The notes beneath the pieces were generated by a model. The model was given only the letters and a program-made list of their open reading frames with translations, was not told the origin of the DNA and made no database searches. This document shows, piece by piece, positions 1-11,456 of a stretch of DNA of 64,000 nucleotides. Each line of letters begins with the position of its first letter. Position 1 is the first letter of the stretch. The position numbers and the translations under genes are program-made. The stretch comes from Nyssa sinensis (taxonomy: Eukaryota; Streptophyta; Magnoliopsida; Cornales; Nyssaceae): contig CM018032.1 in the NCBI GenBank assembly GCA_008638375.1, positions 38,999,355-39,063,354 of the forward strand. Reading direction: 5' to 3'.

Positions 1-11
1 TAATCAAATTT

Positions 12-29
12 TGGCGCCGTTGTCGGGGA
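12..29 (+). other. Primer-binding site for tRNA-Asp
   Basis: TGGCGCCGTTGTCGGGGA is complementary to the 3' end of plant tRNA-Asp(GUC) with one mismatch (T for C at the twelfth base). It lies a few bases after the probable LTR end, as expected for priming of minus-strand cDNA in Athila/Tat elements. Confidence 0.85.
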
Positions 30-303
30 GACGGTAGAAAAATCAATAGATAGTTTTTCTTTTCAGCAGTTTGTAAAGGCGGTAACTTCGTTCCCTTCTT
101 TTTACTTGCTGCATTATTATTATTATTATTATTTTTATTTTTTTATTTTAGTTATTTTTTTATTATTGTCATCTTGCATGCATAATAGGTATAGGGACGC
201 ATTAGGCCGCTTTGCTTGTAGGCCTGTGTTAGAGTCGGATTTAGAGTCTAATTTTTCTTGTTTTTCTAATTCTTTATTTGATAATACTTCCAATTCTGCA
301 AAT

Positions 304-2220
304 ATGAGTGAATATGAGGATCAACCCACTAGGACTCTTCAGGATTACCTTCACCCTACACGCACAGCTACACCATCATGCATCATGTTTCCACCCAATG
401 CTCGTCCAATTGATGTTAAAACGGGGGTGATACAGTTACTCCCTACATTTCATGGTTTGGAAAATGAGAATCCATATGTGCACATTAGGGAGTTTGAAGA
501 GGTAGTTGCGACTTTCCATAGTCAACATGTAACACAAGACAATGTGAAACTTAAGTTCTTTCATTTCTTTTTGAAGGATCGAGCTAAGAGTTGGTTATAC
601 TCACTGAGACCACGGTCAATTGGATCGTGGAATGAGATGACCCAGATTTTCTTCACTAAATACTTTCCCCAATATAAGACCAATGCTTTAAAAAGACAGA
701 TTTCTACCTTCGCACAAAAGGATAGTGAGACTTTGTATCAGTCTTGGGAGAGATTTAAGGAGTTATTGAGTATATGCCCTCACCATGGGTATGAGAGTTG
801 GCGTATAGTGAGCTATTTTTACGAGGGACTTACACCTAGAGAGCGCCAATTTGTATAGATGATGTGCAATGGTGAGTTCTTACAGAAAGATCCTGATGAG
901 GCCATAGAGTACCTAAATGAGCTTGCTGAAAAAGCTCACACATGGACAGGACCTAGTGCCACTGAGAGCACAAATAGGTCACGACCTATAGGGAGCCAAC
1001 ATAGTGGGGGAATCTACCATCTTAGGGAGGAGGATAATTTGAAAGTTAAGTTTGAGACACTCACTAGAGAGTTAGAGATGCTAAAGGCTAGAGACGTAAA
1101 GCCAACACACTTGGCTAATCATGCAGAGCCTTTTAGACCATGTTCAGTGTGTGGCGGGGTAGATCACCTTGCCCAAGAGTGTCCCACATCAGCTGAGATG
1201 AGAGGGATGTATGAGGACCAATGTAATACCCTAGGTATGTACAAGAAGCCTTTCACACCCTACTCTGAGACTTATAATCCAGGGTGGCGCAATCACCCCA
1301 ATTTTAGCTGAAAATCTGAAAGCCAGCCACATGCACCACCACCTGCACAGCCTCCTAGATCATACCCTGCACCATATCATGCACCATATCATGCATCTTC
1401 ATCTTCTAGGAATTCTTTAGAAGACACTTTGCATGCATTTATTGAAGCACAGGGTAAGACTAACCAAAAGATTGAATCTTTGATTACGCAGGTTGTAGAA
1501 GAAAACAAGGAGATAAAGAGGCAGGTGTCCAAATTGATGAGCTCTTTGAGTGTGACAGAACGAGGTAAACTCCCTTCTCAAGCTCAGTCCACACCTTATG
1601 GTCAACACATGGCGCAATGGAATTTGAAGGAGGTGAACGCCATTGTGATTCGAAGTGGTAAGTCCTTACACATCCCAATAATGGATAAATCAGAGGATGT
1701 GGAAAATGAACAAGATGGTAGTAATGCCGAGGTGCCCAAGGAATTAGAAGTGACAAAGAGCCCTATTAAGGAATTTGACATCGCCATCAAAGACAAGAAA
1801 GGAGTGGAGAATTTAGTGGATGACCATCTCTCGAGGCTCACATTTGAGGACACCTCTACTCACCTACCAATCAGGGATGATTTTTTCGATGAGCATTTAC
1901 TTTCTATTACTTCTATACCATGGTTCGCTCATATTATAAATTATTTGGTTGCAGGTGAGATACCGGTGGATTGGAGTGCTCAGGATAAGAGGAAGTTCCT
2001 GACTGAGGTACGTAATTTCTATTGGGACCCAGGAGGTTCCGTTGCTGGGACAAGCCCCTTTATAGTGAAGAATATTTTTGAAAATGGGGTAGTCGAAATA
2101 GAGGATCCCAATGATAGTCGGATTTTTAAAGACAATGGCCAGCACCTTAAAGTTTTAATTAATAGGCAAGTTCCGAAAGTGGAAGACATTCCACTTATGG
2201 ACCTGGACTATCCACCTTGA
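304..2220 (+). pseudogene. Athila-type Gag fused to pol remnants, two in-frame stops
   Basis: One frame runs from about 106 to 2220, interrupted by TAG at 856-858 and TGA at 1309-1311. The start at 304 (MSEYEDQ) is preferred because upstream codons are a TTA-repeat translation. The retrotransposon Gag domain lies at about 430-900 (FEEVVATFH, AKSWLYSL, WNEMTQIFF, FKELLSICPHHG). A CCHC zinc knuckle (CSVCGGVDHLAQEC) follows near 1140-1185. From about 1771 the frame becomes the end of RNase H and start of integrase (DKKGVENLVDDHLSRL, then FYWDPG near 2025). It then jumps to the integrase C-terminus (GVVEIEDPNDSRIFK). Protease, RT and the integrase core are missing, yet both joins keep frame. Inference: a non-autonomous deletion derivative, now dead. 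Confidence 0.8.
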
Positions 2221-3658
2221 TCACGCCATGCAGGTACGTTTTATTTTTTTTAATTTTTATTTTTTTAGTATTTATTTATTTATTTTATTTGTTTTATTTT
2301 ATTTTTGTTTTCTTTTATTTTCGTTATTTTTCTTTTTGTTTGCTGCTGTTTTCTTTGTTTTTATTTTGCAGGTTAATTACATTTTGTCGGTTTAAGTTGC
2401 CATCTTTGGTGCTTAGCGAGCTACCCGTCTCACAATTAGGTGTATTCTTTCCTTTTTAGTACCCTATATTCAATTTTGATTGTTAAACATTGAGGACAAT
2501 GTTTCATTTAAGTTGGGGGGTGGTGGTTGCGAATTCAACATTTAAATTGTTTTGACATATTTTCATGTGTCCAATTTTTTTTAAAATTTGCATCACACGT
2601 GCATCTTTTCACATGAGTACTCATTCTCATTCATAGCAATTTTCGTGAATTCACAGAATCCACCATAATCATTCTACTGAGGCATTCACAGAACTTTTAA
2701 TGCACTTATCCAAACTTTGTGGTAAGATGGTGGTTTGACACATGTAGCTAGAGAACTCTTTTGCTTAAGTATTCATATGTGTTTTAGAGAGAATTGAGAG
2801 TCTACAAATTCAGCTTGTGATGAGCATTCATTGATCTGTTGAATTGGGCACTTCTTGTGAGAATATCCTTACATGGTTGGTGGTTTGATGGCGGATATAC
2901 TTGGGATATGACGAAGGTCAATTTAGGATTAACGTTTGAGCCTTTCAAGCTGACCCTTCTCATCATAGACCCGTAGTAGCCACTTTGAGCCAACAAACGC
3001 AGATAGTTTTTTCGTGTGCCCACATCGTCCATACCTCCCCACATCGGAGCATAGCCTATACACTGTTTTTCCTACCCTTTTTGCTTCCAAGTGTGTACTA
3101 GGTGTGTAGTTTACATTTCTTATCTTTTGGGTTGAATCGGAGAAAGCAGAAAAAGAAAAAGGGAAGAAAGTGCAAAAATGTTTAGTTGGGTGAGCATCAA
3201 AGTCAAGATCCGAAAATCAAAAAAAAAAAAAGAAAAAAAAAAGAAAAAGAAATTGAAAAAAAGAGAGAAAAGAGAAGCGGAAGAAGAAGGAGATGTTCTG
3301 TTGTTCAGTGATTTGAAAAGCTGAAGAGTGCATTGAGTGCTAAGTTTGGTTTGCTATGATTCTTAATGAAATTCTCTTAGTATGTACTTGGAAGTTTTTG
3401 AATCCTTTTTATCCTTTTCTTCATATAGCCCTAACCCGAGCCACGTTGCAACCTTTTTATGATTGATCGTCCTGATCCCAAGCAAGCCTGTGAAAAAAGT
3501 GGTGGAAGTCTCATTTGTTAGTGCGCCTATCATAAAATCAATGTTTGCTTGTTACTTGTTCATAGTTGCCAAATTTTCTATTGAGCGTGTACATCCCTTG
3601 TTAACTCCATAGAGAGAACTCCTACATGAAACACTTTTATACCTGTGAGATATGGAGT
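2221..3658 (+). other. Non-coding 3' internal region of the Athila-like element
   Basis: No coding sequence seen. A T-rich stretch (2237-2370) is followed at about 2488-2525 by ACAATGTTTCATTTAAGTTG running into a G-rich tract, a block typical of the region after pol in Athila/Tat elements. An A/G-rich tract lies at 3217-3290. No 3' LTR start was found before the junction at about 3658. Confidence 0.55.
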
Positions 3659-4615
3659 TGCCATACAACGCCTCGAATGGTGTCATCTCAATACTGGACT
3701 GATAGTTGTTGTTGTAGGCAAACTCGACCAAGGCAAGGTGATCCTCTCAGCTACCTCTGAAGTCCATGACACAGGTTCTAAGCATGTCCTCTAGGATTTG
3801 AATGGTGAACTCTGACTGACCATCAGTCTGAGGGTGAAATGCAGTACTAAACTGTAGCTGGGTTCCTAAGGCTGTCTGAAGGCTCTGCCAAAATCGTGCA
3901 GTGAAACGTGGGTCCCTATCTAAAACGATGGATACTGGAACCCCATGTAGTCGTACTATTTCTCGAATATACAACCTACTGAGGACATCCGATGAATCGG
4001 TCGCTCGAATCGGTAAGAAATGAGCTGACTTCGTCAACCTATCCACAACAACCCAAACCGCATCGTGACCCCTAGGCGACTTCGGAAGACCCATCACAAA
4101 ATCTGTGGTAACATGTTCCCACTTCCACTCGGCCACCGGCAATGGCTGTAACAAACCTCCAGGCCTCTGGTGCTCAGCCTTCACCTGCTGGCACGTGAAA
4201 CATCTAGCTACAAACTGTGCCACATCTGCCTTCATCCCCATCCACCAATATTGACAGCGCAGATCATGATACATCTTAGTGCCCCCTGGGTGCACTGCTA
4301 GGCGTGAATGATGGAAATCTCTAAGGACATCAGTCCTAAGATACTCTGGGACAAACACTCTACCCATATACCTCAGGCTAAGATCGGAATGAACTGTCCA
4401 CCCCTCACAACCCTCGGCACTAGCAACTTGGGCTGTAATCTGTTCTGCCTCAGTATCCTGCAACTGTGCCTCAATGACTCTGGTCAAAAGGGTAGGCTGT
4501 ACACATAGGCTGAATAGAGTGGCATGTCCCTCAAACTCAACAAAGTCCAAATCAAACTCGCCAATGTCTCCCATCATCTCCCACTCTCTAATGGCGATAC
4601 TGGCAACAGTACTCC
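3659..4615 (-). pseudogene. Gypsy integrase, truncated
   Basis: The zinc-binding region has [11 protein letters not shown] and CFTCQQVK. The catalytic core keeps its acidic residues in [16 protein letters not shown] and DGQSEFT, with two neighbouring substitutions (SDRD to LDRD, SER to SEF). A TGA at 3747-3749 replaces the usual Trp (RGSW-EDHLALVEF). Beyond it the frame reads on through FAYNNNYQSSIEMTPFEALYG before homology stops at about 3659. The C-terminal part, including any chromodomain, is absent. Confidence 0.9.
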
Positions 4616-6011
4616 TCGACCTCCTACTGAGTGCATCTGCCACCACATTAGCCTTCCCTGGATGGTACTGAAGGTCAAAGTCATAATCCTCTATGTACTC
4701 CATCCACCTTCTCTGTCGAAGGTTCAGGTCCTTTTGCTTGAAGGTGTACCTGAGGCTCTTGTGGTCAGAGAACACCTCGAACCTCTCCCCATATAAGTAG
4801 TGTCGCTAACTCTTAAGTGCAAAAATGACGGTAGCTAACTCTAAATCATGTGTGGGGTAGTTCCGCTCATGGCTCTTCAACTGGCGAGAACCGTAGACTA
4901 CCACTCTACCCTCTTGCATCAGCACACAACCCAACCCCTCTCGGGAAGCATCATAATATACAGCATAACCCACTCCCCTCTCAGGTATGACCAAGACAGA
5001 TGCTGAAGTCAGTCTCTTCTTCAGCTCCTGAAAGGACTGCTCACAGTCATCTGTCCACAGAAACCTGATGCCCTTACGTGTCAGACGAGTCATCGACACG
5101 GCTAGACGGGAGAAACCCTCCACAAATCGACGGTAATATCCAGCTAACCCCAAAAAGCTCTGAATCTCAAACACACTACTCGGTCTCTCCCAACTTATGA
5201 CAGCCTCAATCTTGGAGGGATCTATAGAAACCCCTCCACTGGATATGACATGGCCTAAGAACTGCACCTCTTGAAGCCAAAACTCGCACTTCAAGAACTT
5301 GGCAAATAGGCGGTGCTCCCTCAAAATCTGCAATACGGTCCTCAAATGAAAGGCATGCACATCCTCAGAAGGTGAATATATCAAGATATCGTCTACAAAT
5401 ACTACCACAAACTGATCCAAGTATGGACTAAAAATGCGGTGCATCAAGTCCATGAATGCCGCTGGGGCATTTGTCACACCAAAGGGCATAACCATAAACT
5501 CATAATAGCCATAGCGAGTGCAGAAAGCTGTCTTCGCTATGTCCTCCTCCCTGACCCTCAATTGGTGATACCCCGATCTAAAATCAATCTTTGAGAAACA
5601 TCTCGAACCTCTCAGCTGATCAAATAAGTCGTCAATCCTCGGCAACGGGTATTTATTCTTAATAGTAACCCGGTTCAGCCTCCTATAGTCCACACATAAC
5701 CGCAATGTCCCATCCTTCTTCTTGGCAAACAGTGCCGAGGCACCCCACGAAGAAGTGCTAAGACGAATAAACCCCTTACTCTGCAAATCTGTCAATTGCT
5801 CCTTCAGCTCTCTCAGCTCAGCCAGGGCCATGCGGTAAGGTGGAATGGAAACAGGTGTAGTGCCCGGAATGAGCTCTATGGTAAACTCTACCTCTCGTCT
5901 CGGTGGTAGACTAGTCAAGTCATCCGAGAAGACATCCGAAAACTCATCCACTATTGGTGGTAACACACCCTCTGTGGTCTCATTATCACCTGCGATCAGG
6001 CTAGCCAACAT
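4616..6011 (-). pseudogene. Gypsy reverse transcriptase and RNase H
   Basis: The RT domain contains [33 protein letters not shown] and the catalytic box [11 protein letters not shown] with both aspartates kept. RNase H follows ([22 protein letters not shown], then [12 protein letters not shown] and ADALSRRS). A single TAG at 4806-4808 interrupts RNase H where the family has Trp (LKSW-RHYLYG), the product of one G-to-A change on the coding strand. The frame is otherwise continuous from 6011 to the integrase. Confidence 0.9.
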
Positions 6012-6026
6012 GTAACTGTGTCCTCC

Positions 6027-6485
6027 CTAACTTCTAGAATCATACAAGGGTGGAACCAAGAAATCTCCACGATCCCCTGTAAAATAAAAACAGTCTCCCG
6101 CGGGGGTGCATACTGTCACTCTCCCTCTGTAACAATCGATACTAGCCCGAAAAGCAAACAACCAATCTATCCCCAAAATAACATCAAAACCAGTCATGTC
6201 AAGCACAATGAAATCAAAGTAAAGGGTACGATCAGCTATCTCTAGTGAGCAATCTCTACAAATCCTTGTCAATATCACACTACCCCCAACTGGTGTATCA
6301 ACATGCAACGATGGATCCAACCGATCTATAGTCAACCCCAATAACATGGCAAACATAGTAGATATAAATGAATGTGATGCACCTGAGTCTATCAATACAC
6401 TGGCGCATGAACTGAACATAAGAAATGTACCTCGAACTACTGATGGTCTAGTAGTGGAGGCCTCTGGGGTGGCCACTGCATACAC
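6027..6485 (-). pseudogene. Gypsy aspartic protease domain
   Basis: Retropepsin-type domain with the active-site motif VLIDSGASHSFIS (DSG triad) and the second conserved block VILGIDWL. It would cleave the Gag-Pol polyprotein. It is in frame with the gag segments upstream and the RT segment downstream, and ends at a TAG at 6027-6029. Active-site residues are intact, so loss of function comes from the surrounding stop codons. Confidence 0.85.
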
Positions 6486-6620
6486 TCGGCCCTGAACAGT
6501 CTGACCCTGCCTGCCTCCCCATCTCTGTCCCTGTTGTCCCCCTCCCCTGGGTGCGGGAGCTCTAACACTCAGTGCGGATGGTGCAGGCGGGTAGTATGGT
6601 ACTGGAGGTCTAGGGCCTAG

Positions 6621-7967
6621 CTATGGCTGCGGCAAAGGTGCCTGAGTATACTGGTAGTAGTGTGGCCTCTAGTAGCTCTGTGAGGTCTGTCCTTGAGGAC
6701 AATTGGCCCTAACATGGCCTGGCTGCTGGCAAGTGTAGTAAATTTGTGGAGTTCCCCAGGCCTGACTCTGTGCTGGTGGCGGAAGCGAGCCCTGACTAGA
6801 TCCGGTCCCTTGTACTGGGCTGGGGCCCCTAAGAGGGCAATCGGCCCTCTTGTGATCGAGCTGTCCGCACATGTAACATGAAGAAGATCTTTGTGATCCT
6901 TCTCCTCTAGAAGTAAATGGTAGAGTAAGTCGGGGAGCTAGTGACTGGAGGGGTTCTTGTGGCACTTGTGTGAAAGAGGAAAGAGCTCGAGACCTCTTCG
7001 ACGGTCTCCCCTTAGTATATGTCAGTGTAAGCATAGGGGTCTGTGCTGGGTATGTCCTGCTCTGTGCTCGGGACTCTCTAATCCCTCTGAGGTCGATCAA
7101 TTCTCTCTCAACTCTAGTGGCCCTGATCACTGCCTCCTCGTAAGTCTCTATGATGTGGCCTGCCAACTTCTCCCTAATGGAGGTCCTCAATTCCTAGAGA
7201 AAAAAGTAAACCCTCAACTCCTCATCCCCAATGATGTGTGGGGCGAACCTCCCCAATGCAGTAAAATAGGACTCATACTGGGTCACTGTCATGTCCCTCT
7301 GGAGAAGTGTCTCAAACTCCTTCATGAATCCAATCCTAGCGGTCGCTGGAAAATAGTGGTCATTGAAAATGGCCACAAATGCGTCCCATCCTTCCCCGAA
7401 CCTACTGATCCTCCCAGCGGCTACCTTCCACCACTAACTGGCCAACCCTGTGAACTGGAATGTGGCACATTGGATCCTCAAGTGTGGCTCGACAATCTCT
7501 TGGGAGTCCAAGATCCTGATAATCTGGTCTAACCACTCCTCTGCCACTAGGGGGTCAGGATGCCCTGCAAATGTGGGTGGTCTCATCTTTTGGAACACCT
7601 TCATCATGAAGGTATCCCTAGTCTCTCCACCTGTGGCCCTGGCCTCAGCATCAGCAGTCCTAGCCTCTTGCATGGTGCGGAAGCACTCTTGTATGATGGC
7701 TGCCATATCTCTGGCACCTATGGTCTAGTCCACCTCCTCCATTGGAGCTCGTACAGGAGCAGGTGCAGGTGTAGGAGCGGGAGCTGGAGCGATAACCTCC
7801 TTAGCTGTGCTGTGGGCAGGTGCAACAGCTGAAGCGGTAGCCTCCTCGGCTATGTCTTGAACAGGGGCAGTAGCTTTGGGTCTACCTCGTCGGGGTGGGG
7901 CAGCAGCCCTGGGTCTACCCCGTCTAGGTGGTCCTACTCTCACTGTAGGGGCTTTCTGTGGTGGCAT
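6621..7967 (-). pseudogene. Gypsy Gag region with several amber stops
   Basis: The likely start is at 7967 (MPPQKAPTVRVG), 16 codons inside the longer open frame. The N-terminus has two PPRRGRP repeats resembling AT-hooks and an Ala/Pro-rich stretch. The Gag core (FQKMRPPTFAGHPDPLVAEE) lies at about 7500-7600, with the capsid C-part at 7200-7376. Knuckle 1 (CYMCGQLDHKRADC) has CX2CX4HX4C. Knuckle 2 begins YYTCQQPGH, so its first cysteine is now tyrosine. In-frame TAG codons stand at 7725, 7434, 7194, 6669 and 6621 (leftmost base), with no frameshift between them. Coding for virus-like particle protein is therefore abolished. Confidence 0.85.
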
Positions 7968-8323
7968 ATCTCTATAAGTCCAAAGAAAGAAAAATTTAAT
8001 ACCACTTTCCCACATTCGGACATAAGTATTAAAGGGATCTCAGTTTTGTTCTTGTCCACACTTACACTTAACAAATGGCACGTATAGCATGTCATAATGT
8101 ACACTTAATCAATTTTCACATATCATTCTCATCATGCATCATGCATTATAACATAGTACAGATCAACACATAGTCACAGCAAGTCATGCTTCAAGCATAG
8201 ATAACCACGTAACATATAAAATCCTATTCCATGCTACTAACGGTTCACACTAAGTCTCATTCTTTCCTCTAGGGTCTCATGGTGTTCAACAACACCCCAT
8301 AGTCTTTAGGTATTCGAACTTAT

Positions 8324-8335
8324 GCTCTGATACCA
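8324..8335 (-). other. Primer-binding site for initiator tRNA-Met
   Basis: On the minus strand TGGTATCAGAGC, complementary to the 3' end of plant tRNA-iMet, follows the LTR end (GTGACA, ending at 8339) after a three-base spacer. This fixes the orientation and the LTR boundary of the gypsy element. Confidence 0.9.
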
Positions 8336-8338
8336 CAT

Positions 8339-8986
8339 TGTCACGTCCCGAATTTCCCCGAACCCGGGGCACGAGTAACGAAGCTGAAAGAAAATAAAAT
8401 AAAGGACAATCTGAGTAAATTTAACTAAACCTGCATTCATATTTATCAATACATATAAAAGAAAGCATAAAATACATTCCATCAGTACATTGTTCACATG
8501 TCATTCAGGCCTAAGCTAAGCCCTTACATCTCGATATATACCCCAAGGGCTAAAATTTCTCCAAGCACTCTTTCTTATCAAAGCATCACTGAGTCTCATG
8601 TAGCAGGGGCATCCTCATCTGTAATATGTGTCTCAAGAATGGGTCAGCTCAACTGCTAGTATAATATAGTGCTAATGCAAGAAACAAAATTAAGGCGTGG
8701 CATGTGCAAGTGTACATTTATCTCTACATGTCATCGAATGTCATCAATGCAACACATAATCAATATGCATGACGCACCCATGCAAACTCTATGCCACACC
8801 CATGTCTCATCTTACGGTCCTTCCCTGATGGCCTGATTACCATGTTCTCACTTTATGGTCCGTCCCGCTGGCATGAGTACCATGGTCGATTTTGGGATTT
8901 TCACCACAAGATCTACACTCTCATAATGCATAGCACCACGTGCTCAACTCACACCATGCTTTCAAGGAATCACACTATGCCAATAT
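8339..8986 (-). repeat. Partial 5' LTR of the gypsy element
   Basis: Begins (in plus coordinates) with the inverse of ...GGGACGTGACA, the end shared by the other large LTRs here. It contains the conserved box also found at 13295-13505, 19850-20065 and 31530-31740. Similarity to the 30865-34623 LTR stops just after AATCACACTATGCCAATAT at about 8986. Most of the LTR (the U3 side) is therefore missing. Confidence 0.8.
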
Positions 8987-9791
8987 ATCATTTGATCTTT
9001 ATTTCAGATTGATCGGGATTATTGCCGCGCCATCTTTATGTTTTGCATCGAAACTTGTTATTTTTATTTGTTTTTTTTTTTTTCATGAACATCTATAGTT
9101 ACATTTTGGAGACAATTTTTAATTTTTCTATTTATTGTTGAATTGTACTTTTACAAATGTACATAATTAGTTTAATATATATATATATATGAATGTATTT
9201 TTTTTTAATATATTCATTTCAGAATGCTTGGATTTTATTGTATATCATGATGGATGATTGATACAGGTTTAAACAGGAATAAAATAACAAATAAAACAAA
9301 GCAAATATGGTTTTAAAAAAAATAAAAAACTTTTAGCGACGCACACCAATGCGTCGCTAAAAGTAAGAATTCAATTTAAATATACACTATTAGCGACGCA
9401 CATTGAGCGTCGCTAAAAGGTACTATTAGCGACGCACATTGGGGCGTCGCTAAAAATCACTATCAGCGACGCACAGTGTGCGTCACTAAAGAGCACTATT
9501 AGCGACACCTCACTGTGCGTCGCTAATAGTGTTTTTCAGCGACGCACACTGCGTCCTTGTGTAGTATTTGCGACGTGCGTACCCAATTATTAGCGACGCA
9601 TAGTGTGCGTCGCTAATAGTCACCTTCAACGACACCAAAGGGTTAGTTCGTCGCCAATACTATTAGCGACGTGACTATTTGTGATGCCTTTAGCGACGCA
9701 CGTTGGTGCGTCGCAAAAGACCTTTAGCAACGCATAAGGCCACTATTAGTGATGCACGCGTGCGTCGCTAATAGTGTCTTTTGCTGTAGTG
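8987..9791. mobile_element. CACTA (En/Spm-type) transposon terminal fragment
   Basis: Read inwards from 9791 on the minus strand, the sequence begins CACTACAGCAAAAGACACTA, a typical CACTA terminus. It is followed by many copies of TAGCGACGCAC in both orientations, the subterminal transposase-binding repeats of this superfamily. The opposite terminus is not in the window, and no transposase is present. The inner boundary near 8987 is set only by the end of LTR similarity. Confidence 0.75.
9331..9787. repeat. Subterminal inverted repeat cluster of the CACTA element
   Basis: About ten blocks of the form AGCGACGCAC, a short spacer, then GTGCGTCGCT occur in 457 bp (for example 9331-9362, 9390-9420, 9425-9454). 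Each block is a small hairpin. Some carry single changes that remove a CpG, such as CGACGC to CGACAC. The spacing is irregular and the repeats are palindromic, unlike CRISPR repeats. Confidence 0.8.
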
Positions 9792-11456
9792 TTTTATGAT
9801 GTATAATTAATAATTCTATTACTTAATAATTACTACATTTTAAAAAAATCATAATATTAATTATAAGAGAGATAAAACAATTCTATATATATTTATATAT
9901 TCCATCTAGGACAGATCTTGGTAATTATATGTATTAATAGTCTACATTATTAAAGTAAAAGTTTTAGAAATGAGTAAAATTCATTACATAGCAAATGTAG
10001 GAAATAAAGTTGCTTTAGTTAAAGGATGTTAATAGTTATTTTTATAACTTAAGTTGAATATTTTATGTATTTGTTTTTTATAAAGGACTGAAATATTATT
10101 GAAAAGTTTCATATAAAGTATTTTTTATACCAAAATTCAAATGCATGTAAAGAATATTTTTTGATTTATGAAAGTATAAAAAAACTTAATAATTAATAAT
10201 TTTAATAATTGATAAATTTTCAATCTCCCGTGTCTATGAATTATAAGAGGGTCAACTATATATATATATATATATAATTAACAATTAGCCACTAATTTTA
10301 TAATTAACTAATTAATTAGGGAACTAATTAATTCCACCATATAATTGGAATTTCTTTCTAATTTAGTGAAATAGAGAAAAATCAAATCTTGACTCAAAAA
10401 TTGACTAAATAAGCAATCTTTTCATATTTCTCACACTTTAAGCTCATTCCCCTTTTTGTCTTTTTGAATGAAATGTGTTGAAATTAGGGAACTCTAATTG
10501 AAATACTCAAATAATTTAAGAAAAAACTGATTAATTATTATATGTAATGTTATAAATGCCCACTTATTATCAGGCATGTGTAACATTTGACTTGAATTTT
10601 GATAATAATTTAGGTACTTGAAATGCAGATTAATAATTAAAATATGAATGATGGCAATGTAGGAATTTTGATAATATTTGAATTTCTTGTTATTATTAAT
10701 TTATTAGATACGATAATATAAATAACATGTTATTTAATATGTTATGTTCATATATTTTTATATATTTATTATGTTTTACTCTAGGATATATTTTGTATAT
10801 ATGTTTAATAAATTTTTATTTTAAAATATATTTTAAAATATTTAATATGATGATTGATATGAGCAGTTGATCTACTAGTTGAACTAGTGATCCAATTTCT
10901 TTTACTAAGTTGATGTCTCATCTGACTCTGATAATTATGTCTAATACTTAGTTGATGGTTTTACAAGTCCCCCAAGTCCCCAAACCTTATTAGTACATAG
11001 ACATTGTATTAACTTTAATATTATTTTGTCATTGTCGTGAATATTTATTAGAGATAACTACATCATAACTATTAAAACATATTCATTTGAGATTGACCCT
11101 CTTAAGAATGTGTCGTCAAGGGACTTGACAATCTTCCCATTATGATGTAGTTCCCGTGTAATAAAATGTCTTAAAACAATGGTATTAGGTACGTCTAGTC
11201 CAATATCAAAATTATTGCTATGAGGCATTTGCTGTTTCTTCTAAGATAAACTTGCTCTTTGACTTTTGACCCAAAATATAATCATCTTCTAAAAGAACAT
11301 TCTATAATCTCATGTCTTGTTTGGACGACCAAATAAGAAGTTAGGATTTGATAGGATATGGTTTGATGGGATAGGATATAAAATCCTGTGAAATATTAAA
11401 TATTTCAATCTAATGTTTAGAACTAAGCTGGATAAAAGGTATGGATATGTTATTAT
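9792..11456. other. AT-rich intergenic sequence
   Basis: No gene or recognisable element. It has AT microsatellites (10258-10276) and long A/T runs. No repeat partner elsewhere in the window was noticed. Confidence 0.5.

Larger units (their letters stand above)
1..3658 (+). mobile_element. Athila/Tat-like Ty3/gypsy retrotransposon, internally deleted, 3' end lost
   Basis: The window opens at the last bases of a 5' LTR (probably ending in CA at about position 6). A primer-binding site, a gag frame, short pol remnants and a long non-coding 3' part follow. The tRNA-Asp primer site and a pol remnant reading like the RNase H-integrase linker of Athila elements identify the lineage. No protease, reverse transcriptase or integrase core is present. 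The element stops at about 3658, where a minus-strand gypsy integrase begins, so its 3' LTR is missing. The lineage rests on recognised sequence style, not on a database search. Confidence 0.8.
3659..8986 (-). mobile_element. Ty3/gypsy retrotransposon (chromovirus, Tekay/Del-like), truncated at both ends
   Basis: Reading leftwards from 8986: a partial 5' LTR (8339-8986), an initiator-Met primer site (8324-8335), then gag, protease, RT-RNase H and integrase in one reading frame. The protease-RT-RNase H-integrase order is that of Ty3/gypsy. The integrase is cut at about 3659, just after the FEALYG motif, so any chromodomain and the 3' LTR are lost where Athila sequence begins. The LTR is cut at about 8986 by CACTA-type sequence. 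The Tekay/Del placement is inferred from sequence style. Confidence 0.9.

Noticed and set aside
1417..2145. Minus-strand frames opposite the Athila gag-pol
   Set aside because: Shadow frames of the recognised plus-strand Gag and integrase remnants.
3747..7967. Stop-codon readthrough or recoding to express the gypsy polyprotein
   Set aside because: Eight stops, a mutated zinc knuckle, and truncation of the integrase and LTR make expression implausible; decay is simpler.
8324..8335. tRNA-like sequence
   Set aside because: Only the 12-base complement of the tRNA-iMet 3' end, a retrotransposon primer site. The same applies at 16519-16530 and, for tRNA-Asp, 12-29.
9331..9787. Regular short repeats resembling a CRISPR array
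   Set aside because: The repeats are palindromic, in both orientations and irregularly spaced, next to a CACTA terminus in a plant genome.
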